DNA from: Linanthus parryae
Taxonomy: Eukaryota; Streptophyta; Magnoliopsida; Ericales; Polemoniaceae
Direction: 5' to 3'
Assembly (NCBI GenBank): GCA_023055425.1
Contig: JALGPY010000010.1
Coordinates: 55,465,665-55,529,664 of the forward strand
Length of the DNA: 64,000 nt
Part shown: positions 24,624 to 36,651 of the stretch, one piece after another
Layout: every line of letters begins with the position of its first letter
Numbering within the stretch: the stretch's first letter is position 1
Program-made: the position numbers and the translations under genes
Notes under the pieces: model-generated
The model's database searches: none
What the model saw: the letters and a program-made list of their open reading frames with translations, nothing else
What the model was told of the DNA's origin: nothing

Positions 24624-26288
24624 CCCTTCCCCCCTTAAACAGAGCTTCGTCCCCGAAGCCTAAACCAATTAATCAACGAAATGCTACTATAAGATTTTAG
24701 GGTAAAAGACATTTTCCTTCCTAGAAACTCATACTATCATCTCCATAAAGTGAATACCACACTGCATATAATTCTTAAAATAATCCACACGTCCTAATTG
24801 TAATCAACATTGTAACGGTACTCCAAGTATTTCTGAGATAGTTAAGCAATATAAAAAGCTTCAAAAATTTACCATAATAGAAGGATAACTCCTGGGTCAC
24901 CCCTATGAAATAACAAATCTTCAAAGGTGGACTTCTAAAATCTGAGTCAAAACCTTGGAACAATCCTCAGACCAAAATTTTTGACACTAAGGTAACACCA
25001 ACTTTGAAACTTTAGAATAAATCTATCTATATCTTTCATGTCCCGGTCTGGTAAACAATCAGCAGTGAATCAACAATTTTTACTCCGCATTTTAAATATT
25101 ATTCCTTCATCCCATAACTCCAAAAGTAAGACATAACCGAATAGACATCCTGATCCTCAAGCAATGTTAAGGGGACTAGACTCCAGTTAACGCCTAACGC
25201 AGCTAGGTATCTTCAGAACTCCCAAGTCATTTATAATGAATTAGTCTAGGTTCGTCTTTGTAGCGCAACTTATGGACAAGTATAATCGAAGCAACCATCA
25301 AAATTATTCAATAACTAAGACTGTTATATCCTAGTTATAACGCGTCGAAAGCTCGACAAGTTGAATTCACAGTTACTTGTCTTAGGCGTGGGTGGGTGGG
25401 AACTTCCCTGATCATTTCTAAAATAATTTAATCATCAGAAATACCTCATGCTTGAACCCTAACTCCAAATTATCATCCCAACCAGTATCGTGAATACGTC
25501 GTCAAAGTCTTCAAAAGTCTAGTTAATGAAACTAGGGTTTACACGTTAAACATCTTAGCATTTCTGTTGCATATTTTAAACCAAGATTCTACTATGGTCG
25601 AAATCCGATACTTCCCTTAGAGTTCTTATAAGAGTCACATATCCTAGCAACATTATTATCGAATAAGGATTTACCCCGTGTGGTTGTTGCTCTAAGCCTT
25701 ATATCCATGTCAATTATTCCTGGTATAATTAGTACTGAAGTGGTCTATTAATCACATTTCTAGGCCATTACATATGGTCTCATGCACAACTATCAGGTTA
25801 AGTATCACATACAAAGTGACATATCACACAAAGATCAAATCGTGCAACATATAAAATTTTCATCGATAAGCATGAAAGTCGTCTTCTCAAATTAATTTGT
25901 ATATCAACTGCGATCCATAATCTAGTTCTCATATCTCATAACCTTTATTTTCCATCATAGGAATAACACTTGTAGTTGATACTCATATAACTCATCTCCT
26001 CAGATAGGATAACACATAATTCATAATGCAGAATCATATTACTGCAATCCATACTTCTCATTGTCCATCACATAAATAACATTTGTAAATCAATTTATCA
26101 CGAATGAATTTCTCAAATCAAACCAAATAACAGTGTCAAGGATGAGGGTGGGTGGGACCTAGTATACTAACACTTAAGCTACCCATAACCCAAATCGACT
26201 TTCTAATTTTAATAATCTTGTCCTATGTCCATTTTAAGTTGCCCTACAGGTTAAATTCCCTTGTTGGATTGCCTGCTCTGATACCACC
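24624..26288 (-). mobile_element. Large-LTR array, interior 3
   Basis: 1665 bp. Polypurine tract 24624-24639 and primer-binding site 26275-26286. One extra base near 26098 (TTTATCACG against TTTTCACG). No coding capacity. Confidence 0.9.
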
Positions 26289-28258
26289 TGTAACACCCCT
26301 CGTTCCTAAGCTTTCCGTTCCGGACCGGAGAGCCTAGGAGGGTGCTACTCAAAATGAAGTGGCGGAAATCGAGAACAAACACTGTCATAGTTATCTATTA
26401 CATACTTTAGAACAACTTACATTAACTTGTACATTATACAAAAGATCCATATTGTCTAGAGTTCATCTTTACTAAGCGTACGAAAAATACTAGAAGAATG
26501 TCGAATCCCGCTACCCCATAATCCAGCTCCTAAGACCTGCGGGGGAAAGAAACAAAGACCGCAGGTTTTCTAAAGTCAGCAATGAAATACTGAGTGAGTA
26601 ACACCCAAGCACGTAAATCGGATACGAGATACTTTGACTCAAGTAGCAAATAATAAATGGATGAAGAGTAAATATTTCACAAGTATTAACTTCAAATGGA
26701 AATACAGCGGAAGTAAAAGACAGTGTAATAGTAAGACATTTCCGAGTTCTCGTAAATTTTCAGAAAAACTCCAATAATCACAATTAAATCCATATCCAAT
26801 ATCCAAACCATTTACTCTCAATATTTCCATTTCCATTAATATCCAATATCCAAACCATAAAATCCATTAGTTGATACGGGGAAGAATAATCCATCACAAG
26901 CATCCAAGACCTTAAGTGCCGGCACCCCCCTAAGACTTCTTGCGGCCAGAGAGGTGAGTACATGGAGCGACCCGGCAGGTTGCGACCGGGTTAAAGTACA
27001 CAGGCCGAGTGGACAAAGCCAACACGACAATAATAATCACAGGCCGAGTGGACGAAGCCAACACGACAATAATAATCACAGGCCGAGTGGCTAAAGCCAA
27101 CACGACAATAATAATAAGTTTTCCCCGCACAACTCTTTCCACTTTACGTTATTACGCGTTATTATTTTCACGTGTCAATTTCAAAGAAAATATCTCAACA
27201 CCATCCAAATTTCAAGTAAAGCATGTATGTCATAAAACACATTTTGAGACAAATTATAAAATTATATTCCGACACGAAAGAAGCTGGGCGCACTAGACTT
27301 GGCATGTTTACTCACCTCAACAACACGGCAATAGCATGTAAGCTCTTACAGGTAGACGTAGCCCTCGTCTACAAATTCGTCACCTACAAATTTATAATTT
27401 CTAATTAATCGAGAGTTCGACTATCACGTAATATGCAAGTGGCTACGTGAGAAAGTCCAATTTAATTTAATACGACGTCTAAATCTTTATTTGTTCATAT
27501 AATTGTCGAGAGTGTGCTCGTTTACAATAATCATACCCTCAAATTATAATTATCTAATATTACTACTTAATTTTACAAATAATACACCTGTATTTTGAAT
27601 AGTGCGAAAATAATATGTGTACTTTTAGAATTTCCCTAAGTACAAACTCTTACTATAGGAAAACACTAGCTTAGACTTAATTTCAAAGAACCATATTTTA
27701 TTCTTAATATTATAGCAATTATATTTAACTTTTCTAGAATAAATCATTTATAGCAAATAAATTGTTTAATTAGTGAGATTAACTATTGGTAATATATTCT
27801 TAATAGTAAAATAAAAAAAGACTATATACGAACTTGTGTAGGAGATGATATCTTAAAATATTTATTAAGAAAACAAGTGTGATTTAATATGTACTTATAA
27901 GTATGAGAAATAATTATGTTAATTTTAGATAAAGATATTAATTAAAGAAGCTATTCATAAATATTTCTCAAATTACTTCATAACTTATTTTATTCTAAAA
28001 CGATATTTTAGATAATCAATTTATTTAAAATGTTAACTTACAATATTTTGAGATTAACTAATTAAGTAAAACCGATATTGATTATTGAATAAATGTGCTC
28101 AATGTATTAAACAACTCTAGTTCACTTTATAACAACTATTTATTGTAAAATTTCATTACCCAAGTTATTTCTATATATCTAAATAATAATCAGAAGTTTA
28201 GAAATCAACTTTAAATCCAAATTTTATATCTTTATTTCCACATATATGTGTATATATG

Positions 28259-28295
<37 letters not shown>

Positions 28296-29751
28296 CGTTT
28301 CGTTAAAGGACAATAATAACCCCTCTTTCAAAAATTAATAGTTTTAGATGCCATAATACATAGCCACAGATTTTTAGATTGTGCACCAAGTAACCCTTTC
28401 TACTTGCACCAGTTTACATAAAAGACACTTTCACCCCCTTTTCACATAAACTATGAAATTGATCAACCTAAACCCGGATTTGTGCCTCAATATATGATTT
28501 TGATTATCTATTATGCACTATGGAGTGACTTAGAGCTTACCCAAGCCGAGAACCGTGAAAAACGGTCGAGAATTGAGGCGGTTTGAGTTCGCCGTCGATG
28601 GAGGTCGCAGTGCCATTCGTCGGCGATGATGGCGGCGTTCTGGGCTCCAATTGAGGCTGCTAAGGGGATCCTCGTACTCTTAGGGAGAGAATGGAACCAA
28701 AATCAAGAGGTGGGTAGCTCCGGATTCGTCGGGTCCGAGCTCCTCGCCGGCGTTAATGGAGTTGGCCGGCGTGGAGGTGGTGGTTGCGGCGTCCTCTGGT
28801 TCGTCTGCTTCCTAGCGGTTGACAATGACTCTGTTTATGTACAGAGAGGGGGAAAAGAGGGGGAGAGAAGTTGGTGGGTTGGCATGGGTGGCTCCCCGTC
28901 GGGGTTGCCGCTGGTCGGGCTCCTCCTGGCCGGTGGTTTCCTCCGGCGCTGTTGTTGCTGCTGCTGTACCGGCGAGAGAGATGGAGGGAGGCAGAGAGAT
29001 GGAGAGAGTGGGCTGGGAGGGAGAGACTTTGGTGGTTGGTGGCGGCGTCGTCGCCGTCGGGGGAGGCAGCGGTGAAGCCGCTGCTGCTGCTTCCTCTGCT
29101 TTTCGCCGGCGGAACAGGGGAGAGGGAAAGGGAGAGACAGAGACAGAGAGAGGCCGAGAGCTGGAGGAGGAAGTGGTGGCGGCCATGGCGATGTTGCCGG
29201 TGGAGATGGCGATGGTGTTGGTGGCGGATCGCCGGAGAAGGCAGCGGCAAGGCCGCTGCCGCTGCTGCTGCTGTGTCTTCTCAAAACAGAGAGGAAGAGA
29301 GAGATAGAGGGAGAAGAGAGGGAGGGCTGTGGTGTTGGGGGTGGTGGTGTGTTGGTGTCGGGTGGTGAGGATGGACGGGAGAAGGAGAAGAAGAGGGTGA
29401 GGTTTAAGAGGGGAGGAGGAGACTTTGAGGTTCCCAAGGACTCCTTGTTTTTGGGGAAAAACCATCAGACGATGGAGTGTGAGTGGGAGAATGCTCTCTC
29501 ATAATTTTTTTATTTAATTATTCATTAATTAACTTATTTCTTTATTCATAACAATTATTATTATTATTTAATTATCTTTTAGTAAATTGCTTATGAGGTA
29601 TTTAAAACTTCTACAATTTATAACTTCTACCCCCAACTTTACTATAGTGTACTTTTCAAAACTACGACTACCTCCCTTCTCGTCGTATAATTGATATTTA
29701 AACTATATGAAAAGTCACCTATTACCCCTATAATAAAAATGGGGTATTACA
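26289..29751 (-). repeat. Large-LTR array, LTR copy 4 (5'-most in element direction)
   Basis: 3463 bp. It carries more private substitutions than the others (for example GATGGAGGGAGG near 28980, GACTTTGGTGG near 29026 and GGCGGATCGCC near 29223). It shares GATATTG and TTATTTAAAATG with copy 1, the other outer copy. It ends in GGGGTATTACA, followed by the CCTAG target duplication. Confidence 0.93.
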
Positions 29752-29756
29752 CCTAG

Positions 29757-30996
29757 AGTTGATCCTCGATCTCCCAAACTCCTTGGTGCTAGCCCGGAAT
29801 AGGAAGAGGAAGAAGAAATCACGCAAAACGAGACAAAAAGAGGCTCACGGCCTCTTTTGGCCGACGGGGACGAGGGCGGCGGCAAGGGGCGGCGTCGGGC
29901 CCTCCTTGTTGCTTGCTCTCTCTCCTTTGTTCTCTCCCACTCTTGTTATGTTCACTAATGAGCATAAGTTATGAGGAAGGAAGGAAGGAGGGTCCTTTAT
30001 ATAGTCCAACAACTCCTTGTTAACTACCTAAAGGACTTATTCTAGTCCAACTAGAATTCAATTTAGTCCATTCCTTGCAAATTAGTCCCTACTAAGTTTG
30101 CAAGGGTTTGCAAAGTGATCCTTCTAATTAATTAATCCAATTAATTAATTCCCAAATCTAGTTCAACTCTATATAGCGTGTGACCCCATAGGTTCTATCT
30201 AGTTGGTAGCAACTATTTGCTAATATGGAGCGGTTTCTAGCAAAACATCCATTCTAGCCAACTAATAGAATAGTCATCTTTACAACCTTTGTACAAGTAA
30301 TTGTCTCATCCCTTTTCCTCCATATCCGGATTGGACACGAGACATACAAGTCACACTCGTATATCCAATCCATAGTTTCTCGATCCATGGGAATAGCCTT
30401 ATTCGTGCAAATAACATCAATATCCTATATTGATTTATTTGAGTGTGGCCAGACATTCTATAAGCACTATCCCTCGAGTGGCCTAGGATACTTGCTCCCG
30501 TTATGTGGGAGGGGCAAATCCTCTCTACGTCCACTACGATCTCTAAGCTTGCTTCTCATTGTATCCAATACACGCCTTTATAACTACCCAGTTACGGTGT
30601 AGCGTTTAACGCTACCAAGATCACAATGATCCACAACTAGAATATCTAGTGACTTCAAGTCTAAGGATGACAATACCATTGCACCGCGAGAAGCGCTTGT
30701 GACTCAACATAACGTGTATGTAGCCTTCTCGGAGATGGGTCAATCCAGTGCAACATTCCGTAATGCACACCTATGTGTTGGATCGTGATATCTCCATATC
30801 AATCCAACCCCATACTAGTCTATAGATGATTGTCCCAATTAATCATTATACTTGACTAGGGATATTTAAGATAAACAACACAATTGTAAATCTAAGGACT
30901 TCATTATATTAAATATCCAATAAATAATAAATGAATTTTCTAGCCATATACAAATTCATACTAAACTAGATTGCCTCTAGGGCATCTATTCCAACA
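29757..30996 (-). repeat. Copia-B 3' LTR, right part (1240 bp)
   Basis: Continues the LTR begun at 10698 after the nested array and one copy of the target duplication. It matches 36844-38036. A minus-strand TATA box (TATATAAA) lies at 29996-30003. Compared with the other LTR it has 46 extra bases at 30349-30394. The short + frames here are not supported as coding. Confidence 0.92.
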
Positions 30997-31010
30997 GTCT
31001 CCCACTTGCA
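30997..31010 (-). other. Copia-B polypurine tract
   Basis: On the minus strand TGCAAGTGGGAGAC directly precedes LTR start TGTTGGAAT. It follows the gag-pol stop codon without a gap. Confidence 0.9.
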
Positions 31011-34000
31011 CTAGAGCCAATCTGTCGCATCTCGTATGCCCATACTCCTAGTGTGCCCTTCATGCTTCCACTGCGTGAGGGGCTTTGTAAGCGGGTCTGA
31101 CAGATTATCATCTGTAGGAATCTTGCATATCCGAACGTCTCCTCTATCGATAATATCTCGAATCAGATGAAACTTCCTGAGCACGTGCTTGGACTTCTGG
31201 TGCGATCTTGGTTCCTTTGATTGCGCGATCGCCCCAGTGTTGTCACAGAACAACTCCACTGGATCCGCAATGCTAGGGACCACACCAAGTTCAGAAACAA
31301 ACTTTCTGATCCAAACATCCTCCTTTGCTGCGCCATTTGCAGCAATGTACTCAGCCTCTGTTGTAGAATCAGCTACCGTCTCTTGCTTGGAACTCTTCCA
31401 GCTCACCGCTGCTCCATTCAGGCAAAACACATATCCCGACTTTGATCTAAAGTCATCTCTGTCGGTTTGGAAGCTTGCATCAGTGTAACCCCTTACACGC
31501 AACTCTTCCTCACCGCCAAATATCAAGAAAGCATCCTTAGTTCTTCTCAAGTACTTTAGGATGTTCTTAACTGCAATCCAGTGACTCTCACCCGGATTGG
31601 ATTGGTATCTGCTTGTCATACTCAAGGCATATGACACATCTGGTCTAGTACATAACATGGCGTACATGATAGATCCTATGGCCGAGGCATAGGGAATCCT
31701 ACTCATGCGTTCCTTCTCAATCTCATTGTAAGGACAACCACTCTTCGAAAGAGCGATTCCATGTGACATGGGCAAGAATCCCTTCTTGGAATCTTGCATG
31801 TTGAACCGCTTCAACACCTTGTCAATATATGTACTTTGACTTAGGCCTAGCAACCTCTTAGATCTATCTCTATAGATCTTTATACCGAGTATATAGGCTG
31901 CTTCCCCTAAGTCCTTCATTGAGAAACACTTTCCTAGCCAATCTTTCACGGATTGCAGCATGGGAATGTCGTTTCCAATGAGTAGTATGTCATCCACATA
32001 CAAGACCAGAAAATCCACAGAGCTCCCACTAACCTTCTTGTAGACACAAGACTCATCTTCGTTTCTGATGAAGCCAAACTCTTTGACCACTTCATCAAAA
32101 CGTCGATTCCAACTCCTAGAAGCTTGCTTCAATCCATAAATGGATCGTTGCAGCTTACAGACTTTGTTGGCTTGCTTTGGATCTTCAAAACCCTCCGCCT
32201 GTATCATATACACGTCCTCGAGGAGATTCCCATAAAGGAATGCAGTTTTGACATCCATCTGCCAAATCTCATAGTCATGGTATGCTGCAATCGCAAGTAG
32301 GATTCGGATGGATTTGGTCATTGCGACTGGTGAAAAGGTTTCGTCATAGTCAATACCATGAATCTGTATGAATCCTTTAGCCACCAATCGGCCCTTATAG
32401 GTAATCACATTACCATCCATGTCGATCTTCTTCTTGAAGAACCACTTGCACCCTATGGGTCGCGCCCCATCGGGTGGTTCCACCAAAGTCCATACTTTGT
32501 TGGTATACATGGATTCCATCTCGGATCTCATGGCTTCCATCCACTTCTGAGAGTCTGGGCCACTCATGGCCTCATCATAGGTAGTAGGCTCATCATCTAT
32601 GAGCATCGTGTCACCGGAATCGGTTACGAGAAGTCCATACCTCTCGGGTTCCTGGCGCACTCTACTAGATCTACGAAGCTCTTGTGTTACCTGAACAGGT
32701 GGCTCCACAACTGTTTGTGGTTCCTGTTCATGTTCCATAATCGGTTCAGTGATTTGTGGTTCTTGAACCTCTTCAAGTTCTACATTCCTCCCACTTGCTT
32801 CTTTAGAGACAAATTCTCTTTCTAGAAACACGCCGGTCCGAGCAACAAACACTTTGTTCTCGGTTGGATTGTAGAAGTAGTATCCCTTAGTTTCCTTAGG
32901 GTACCCCACAAATTTACACTTATCCGATTTAGGCCCTAGCTTGTCTGATTGTAAACGTTTTACATAGACATCGCAGCCCCAAATCCTCATGAACGACAGT
33001 GTGGGACGCCTCCCACTCCACATCTCATATGGTGTCTTCATGACTGATTTAGATGGAACACGGTTAATGGTGAAAGCTGCACTTAATAGAGCGTAGCCCC
33101 AAAATGATAATGGAAGATCGGTTTGACACATCATAGATCGAACCATATCCAATAGGGTTCGATTCCTCCTCTCGGACACGCCATTCCATTGTGGCGTTCC
33201 GGGTGGAGTGAGTTGGGACACGATCCCACACTCTCTAAGATAGTCGTCAAACTCTTGGCTTAAGTATTCTCCTCCACGATCCGATCGTAGAGCCTTTATA
33301 CTTTTGCCAAGTTGCTTTTCTACTTCATTCTTGAATTCTTTGAACACTTCAAAGGATTCGGATTTTGCCCTCATAAGGTACACAAATCCATATCTACTGT
33401 AATCATCAGTAAATGTAATGAAGTAGACATAACCACCCCTGGCAGGCGTGGCAAATGGCCCACACACATCGGTATGTATGAGCGCCAATTGCTCACTAGC
33501 CCTCTCACCTTTCTTATTGAAAGGGGACTTTGTCATTTTTCCCAATAAACAAGCCTCACATGTCTCATATGATTCAAAATCAAATGAGTCTAGTAATCCA
33601 TCCTTATGGAGTCTAGATACACGTTTCTCATTTATGTGGCCTAAACGACAGTGACATAAATAAGCAGGATTTAAATCATTTATTTTAATCCGCTTGGTAT
33701 TAATGTTGTAGACAGGATTGCTTAGATCAAGGACATAAAGTCCATTAAATAATTGCGCACTAAAGTAGTGAATATTATTTAAATAAAAGGAACAACAATT
33801 GTTCTTTATTGAAATAATAAAACCATCCTTGTCCAAACAAGAAATAGAAATAATGTTTCTGCTCATAGCAGGCACAAAATAGCAATTATTTAATTCTAAA
33901 ACTAATCCTGAAGGCAGAGATAGCTCGCACACGCCTATGGCCAACGCAGCAACCTTTTCTCCATTCCCAACGCGCAGATCTACCTCCCCTTTAGCCAATA

Positions 34001-34991
34001 TTTTACTTCTCTTTAGATCCTGCATATTTCGACAAATATGAGATCCACATCCAGTATCTAATACCCATGATGTAGAGACAGTTAAATTGACATCTACAAC
34101 AAAAATACCTGGTGGTGGTGGAATCACTATTCCAAGCCTCTTGTCCTCCAGATATTTTGGGCAGTTCCTCCTCCAGTGTCCAGGCTGACTGCAGTAGTGA
34201 CACTCACCCTTAGTCACGGCCTTGGCAATGCCACCAACAGGCTTAAGGGCTGGTTCCTTGGACTTGGCAACTGACTTGCCTTTGCCCTTGGAGGAAGAGG
34301 CAAACCTTTTGCCCTTTCCTTTCTGTACCATCATAATGGCCTTGCCCTTACCCTTGTTGATGCTCTGTTCAGCCGTCCTCAACATGTTGAGCATATCTGG
34401 CAGTGGTTTAACGATCTCGTTCATGTTATAGTTCATAATGAACTGTCCATAACTCTCGGGCAACGATTGCAACATGAGATCGGTTGCCAACTCTTGGCCG
34501 ACCGGGAACCCAAGTCGGGCGAGATTCTCCAAGTACCCGATCATTCGGAGTACATGAGGTCCCACCGGGTTCCCTTCTGCCAGATGACATTTGAACAGTG
34601 CCTTTGAGACCTCATACCTCTCTACCCTCGCATGCTCTTGGAAGAGCTGCTTTAGATGTTCGATCATATCGACAGCATTCATGTTTTCGTGTTGCTTCTG
34701 AAGCTCAGAAGTCATGGTGCAAAGCATAAGGCATGCCGCATCATTAGCGTCGTCAACACGCTTTTGATACGCCTTTAGGGCAGCAGGTGTTTGGTTCTCT
34801 GGACCTTCTGGAACATGCTCCTCTATTGCGTACAGTTTCTTCTCTTGCTTGAGAACAATTCTCAAGTTTCTGTACCAATCAAGAAAGTTGGTTCCAGAGA
34901 GCTTGTCCTTCTCAAGAACAGATCGTAGGGAATGTTGTGAACTCAATGAGTTGTTTGCCATTTGGAATTCTACAAAAAGGAAAATACGCAA
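31011..34991 (-). CDS. Ty1/copia gag-pol polyprotein (intact, 1326 aa)
   Basis: One uninterrupted frame encodes the whole retrotransposon polyprotein. Order: gag (about 20-215), CCHC zinc knuckle (CHYCSQPGHWRRNC, 264-277), aspartic protease (DTGCGSH, 312-318), integrase zinc region (H447, H452, C478, C481), integrase catalytic D508, D571 and E607, then reverse transcriptase with YVDD at 998-1001 and RNase H near the C-terminus (DSTTEAEYIA, CDNTGAI). The frame opens at 34991. The second Met (residue 11, at 34961, MANNSLSS) is the likelier start, because the first ten residues look unlike gag. All key catalytic residues are visible, so it may be active and could supply proteins in trans. The tag stop abuts the polypurine tract. 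I cannot assign a copia lineage with confidence. Confidence 0.96.
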   Translation of the reverse strand: MRIFLFVEFQMANNSLSSQHSLRSVLEKDKLSGTNFLDWYRNLRIVLKQEKKLYAIEEHVPEGPENQTPAALKAYQKRVDDANDAACLMLCTMTSELQKQHENMNAVDMIEHLKQLFQEHARVERYEVSKALFKCHLAEGNPVGPHVLRMIGYLENLARLGFPVGQELATDLMLQSLPESYGQFIMNYNMNEIVKPLPDMLNMLRTAEQSINKGKGKAIMMVQKGKGKRFASSSKGKGKSVAKSKEPALKPVGGIAKAVTKGECHYCSQPGHWRRNCPKYLEDKRLGIVIPPPPGIFVVDVNLTVSTSWVLDTGCGSHICRNMQDLKRSKILAKGEVDLRVGNGEKVAALAIGVCELSLPSGLVLELNNCYFVPAMSRNIISISCLDKDGFIISIKNNCCSFYLNNIHYFSAQLFNGLYVLDLSNPVYNINTKRIKINDLNPAYLCHCRLGHINEKRVSRLHKDGLLDSFDFESYETCEACLLGKMTKSPFNKKGERASEQLALIHTDVCGPFATPARGGYVYFITFTDDYSRYGFVYLMRAKSESFEVFKEFKNEVEKQLGKSIKALRSDRGGEYLSQEFDDYLRECGIVSQLTPPGTPQWNGVSERRNRTLLDMVRSMMCQTDLPLSFWGYALLSAAFTINRVPSKSVMKTPYEMWSGRRPTLSFMRIWGCDVYVKRLQSDKLGPKSDKCKFVGYPKETKGYYFYNPTENKVFVARTGVFLEREFVSKEASGRNVELEEVQEPQITEPIMEHEQEPQTVVEPPVQVTQELRRSSRVRQEPERYGLLVTDSGDTMLIDDEPTTYDEAMSGPDSQKWMEAMRSEMESMYTNKVWTLVEPPDGARPIGCKWFFKKKIDMDGNVITYKGRLVAKGFIQIHGIDYDETFSPVAMTKSIRILLAIAAYHDYEIWQMDVKTAFLYGNLLEDVYMIQAEGFEDPKQANKVCKLQRSIYGLKQASRSWNRRFDEVVKEFGFIRNEDESCVYKKVSGSSVDFLVLYVDDILLIGNDIPMLQSVKDWLGKCFSMKDLGEAAYILGIKIYRDRSKRLLGLSQSTYIDKVLKRFNMQDSKKGFLPMSHGIALSKSGCPYNEIEKERMSRIPYASAIGSIMYAMLCTRPDVSYALSMTSRYQSNPGESHWIAVKNILKYLRRTKDAFLIFGGEEELRVRGYTDASFQTDRDDFRSKSGYVFCLNGAAVSWKSSKQETVADSTTEAEYIAANGAAKEDVWIRKFVSELGVVPSIADPVELFCDNTGAIAQSKEPRSHQKSKHVLRKFHLIRDIIDRGDVRICKIPTDDNLSDPLTKPLTQWKHEGHTRSMGIRDATDWL

Positions 34992-36637
34992 GTTTTAGTA
35001 TTTGTGAATTTTTGACTATATTTAATAATGGCTAGTTTATTAAATATAGCTCCCACTATTTTTCTACGGATTAATAACCCTCAAGATATTAATGCGGAAA
35101 ATATCCTTATATTTTCTAGTGGGCCAAGATCCATCTTTCATCTCCTTATGAGCTTGCTTTGGCAAGTCACCCATAATTTGACTACTTTAGGTAGGAACAA
35201 TTCCAATTGCATCCCATATGCAACTCTTGGTTCAATCGGGCAAATAACTCCTTATTTATCCATCCATATGGATAATCCCAATTGGTTGCCTCTAGGTTTC
35301 TTAATCAAATTAATAGCCTAGTTGTGTTCAACCTCTTATCTAAACAATTGCACATTGTTACGTGCCATCGCATTCCATCATTATGAACCAAGTCGCCATG
35401 CTTTGGCACGCACGAGCTTGGTAAATAATGATGATAATGAGTGTTTAAATAACGAGAAGGCAAGAACACAATATTTGAATTTTGAGGGATTTTTAAATTC
35501 AATTCTTTAATTGTTTTGTTGATCAATATCAACTAATCTATCTATTTGAGTTTGGGCACAACTCCAAATAATAGACCCGGGTTGTCTAATTATCTTATTA
35601 TCCTAATTGCATGCATCATCCATACACCAACCACACAAATAATAAGACAATAAATAAACAACCACAAAACTGAAAATTAAACGTGATGTGGATATGGCCT
35701 TTTCTAGACTAAGATAATTCCAAGCCAATGGAATTATCTATGAACCCTAAAGCAAACACATCTCCATGCGTCTTGATCTTTTGGTCCATCCTTCATAGTC
35801 TTGTGGATTGCTCCATGCTCCATGCTCCATCTTTTGTGGCTTCTTTGGCTTTGGGCTTCTTTTCTCCAATCTTGGCTAACAATCTACTTTATCTAGCACT
35901 AGCTAAAATCTATACTAAATAAAATAAATCTCACAAGTTGAGAAAAAAAAATTGGCACGCAGGCCATAAAACCCTAATTAATTATTACAATTAATTGATC
36001 AGCTCGCAGGCCGTAAACCAAACCACAAAATTAAACATCCACATCAAACCACATCCTAAGGCCATATCCAATCACCATGCGATTTGCACATAAACAGTTA
36101 AAATCCAATTTTAACGCGCTTGGTCAATTTTAATTGATTTTAGGATTTCTAGGGTTAAAACGGTCCATGGGCCCAACAATCCAATTGCCCGGGCCCAATA
36201 AAGTGAACCATAAGGCCCTAGGGCCGGCCCGGCCCAAAACCCGCAAGCGAGGCCCGCGAGTTAGGGCCGCCCGGCCCCTTAGGGCTCCCAAGCTTGGGCG
36301 GCAAGCAAGGGGGGGGGGGTCCCTAGGGGGGCCGAACCCTTCTATGGGAGTTGTTTCCAAAACAACTCCCTTGCTTGGTGCCCAAGTTTGGTTGTTTCCT
36401 TGTTTTGGGAGAACTCCTTCTTCCCCAAGGATGCCCAAACCCTAGATCTAAGATCCTAAAATTTCTCAAACTCACCAATTCATGCATCCAATGCAAAAAT
36501 TGGATCTTGTTATGATTAGTTATTGACAAATTGCATCCCATGCTTGATTTGTCTCTTTTTACGCGATAAACAATCAAATTAAGGTGTAAAACAACTAAAA
36601 CGTAACACATAAACTACGTTTATGCTCTATGACCTGT
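34992..36637 (-). other. Copia-B untranslated leader
   Basis: About 1.65 kb between primer site and gag start, long for a copia leader. It holds a GC-rich stretch with a run of G at 36309-36320 on the + strand. Frames on both strands at 36130-36445 overlap there and match no known protein. No other feature is seen. Confidence 0.6.
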
Positions 36638-36650
36638 GGCTCTGATACCA
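36638..36650 (-). other. Copia-B primer-binding site
   Basis: On the minus strand TGGTATCAGAGCC starts one base after the LTR end; it is complementary to initiator-methionine tRNA. Confidence 0.92.
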
Positions 36651-36651
36651 C

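Larger units (their letters stand above)
10890..29751 (-). mobile_element. Tandem array of a non-autonomous large-LTR retrotransposon (4 LTRs, 3 interiors)
   Basis: Order on the + strand: LTR 10890-14360, interior 14361-16024, LTR 16025-19484, interior 19485-21148, LTR 21149-24623, interior 24624-26288, LTR 26289-29751. Each LTR starts TGTAACACCCC and ends GGGGTATTACA. On the minus strand every interior starts with a primer-binding site (TGGTATCAGAGC) and ends with a polypurine tract (AAGGGGGGAAGGG), which defines the element's direction. The whole array is bracketed by one perfect 5-bp duplication, CCTAG (10885-10889 and 29752-29756). The interiors carry no gag or pol, so the element must borrow its proteins. 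Terminal motifs and the pre-PPT sequence suggest derivation from a Tekay/Del-type Ty3/gypsy chromovirus (inference). LARD-type is the closest named class. Confidence 0.93.

Noticed and set aside
10890..29751. Interpretation of the 5.1-kb repeats as satellite DNA or a duplicated gene cluster
   Set aside because: Primer sites, polypurine tracts, TG...CA ends and a single outer target duplication identify them as LTR/interior units of a retrotransposon.
36130..36445. Two 100-codon frames on opposite strands
   Set aside because: They lie in the GC-rich Copia-B leader, overlap each other and match no family.
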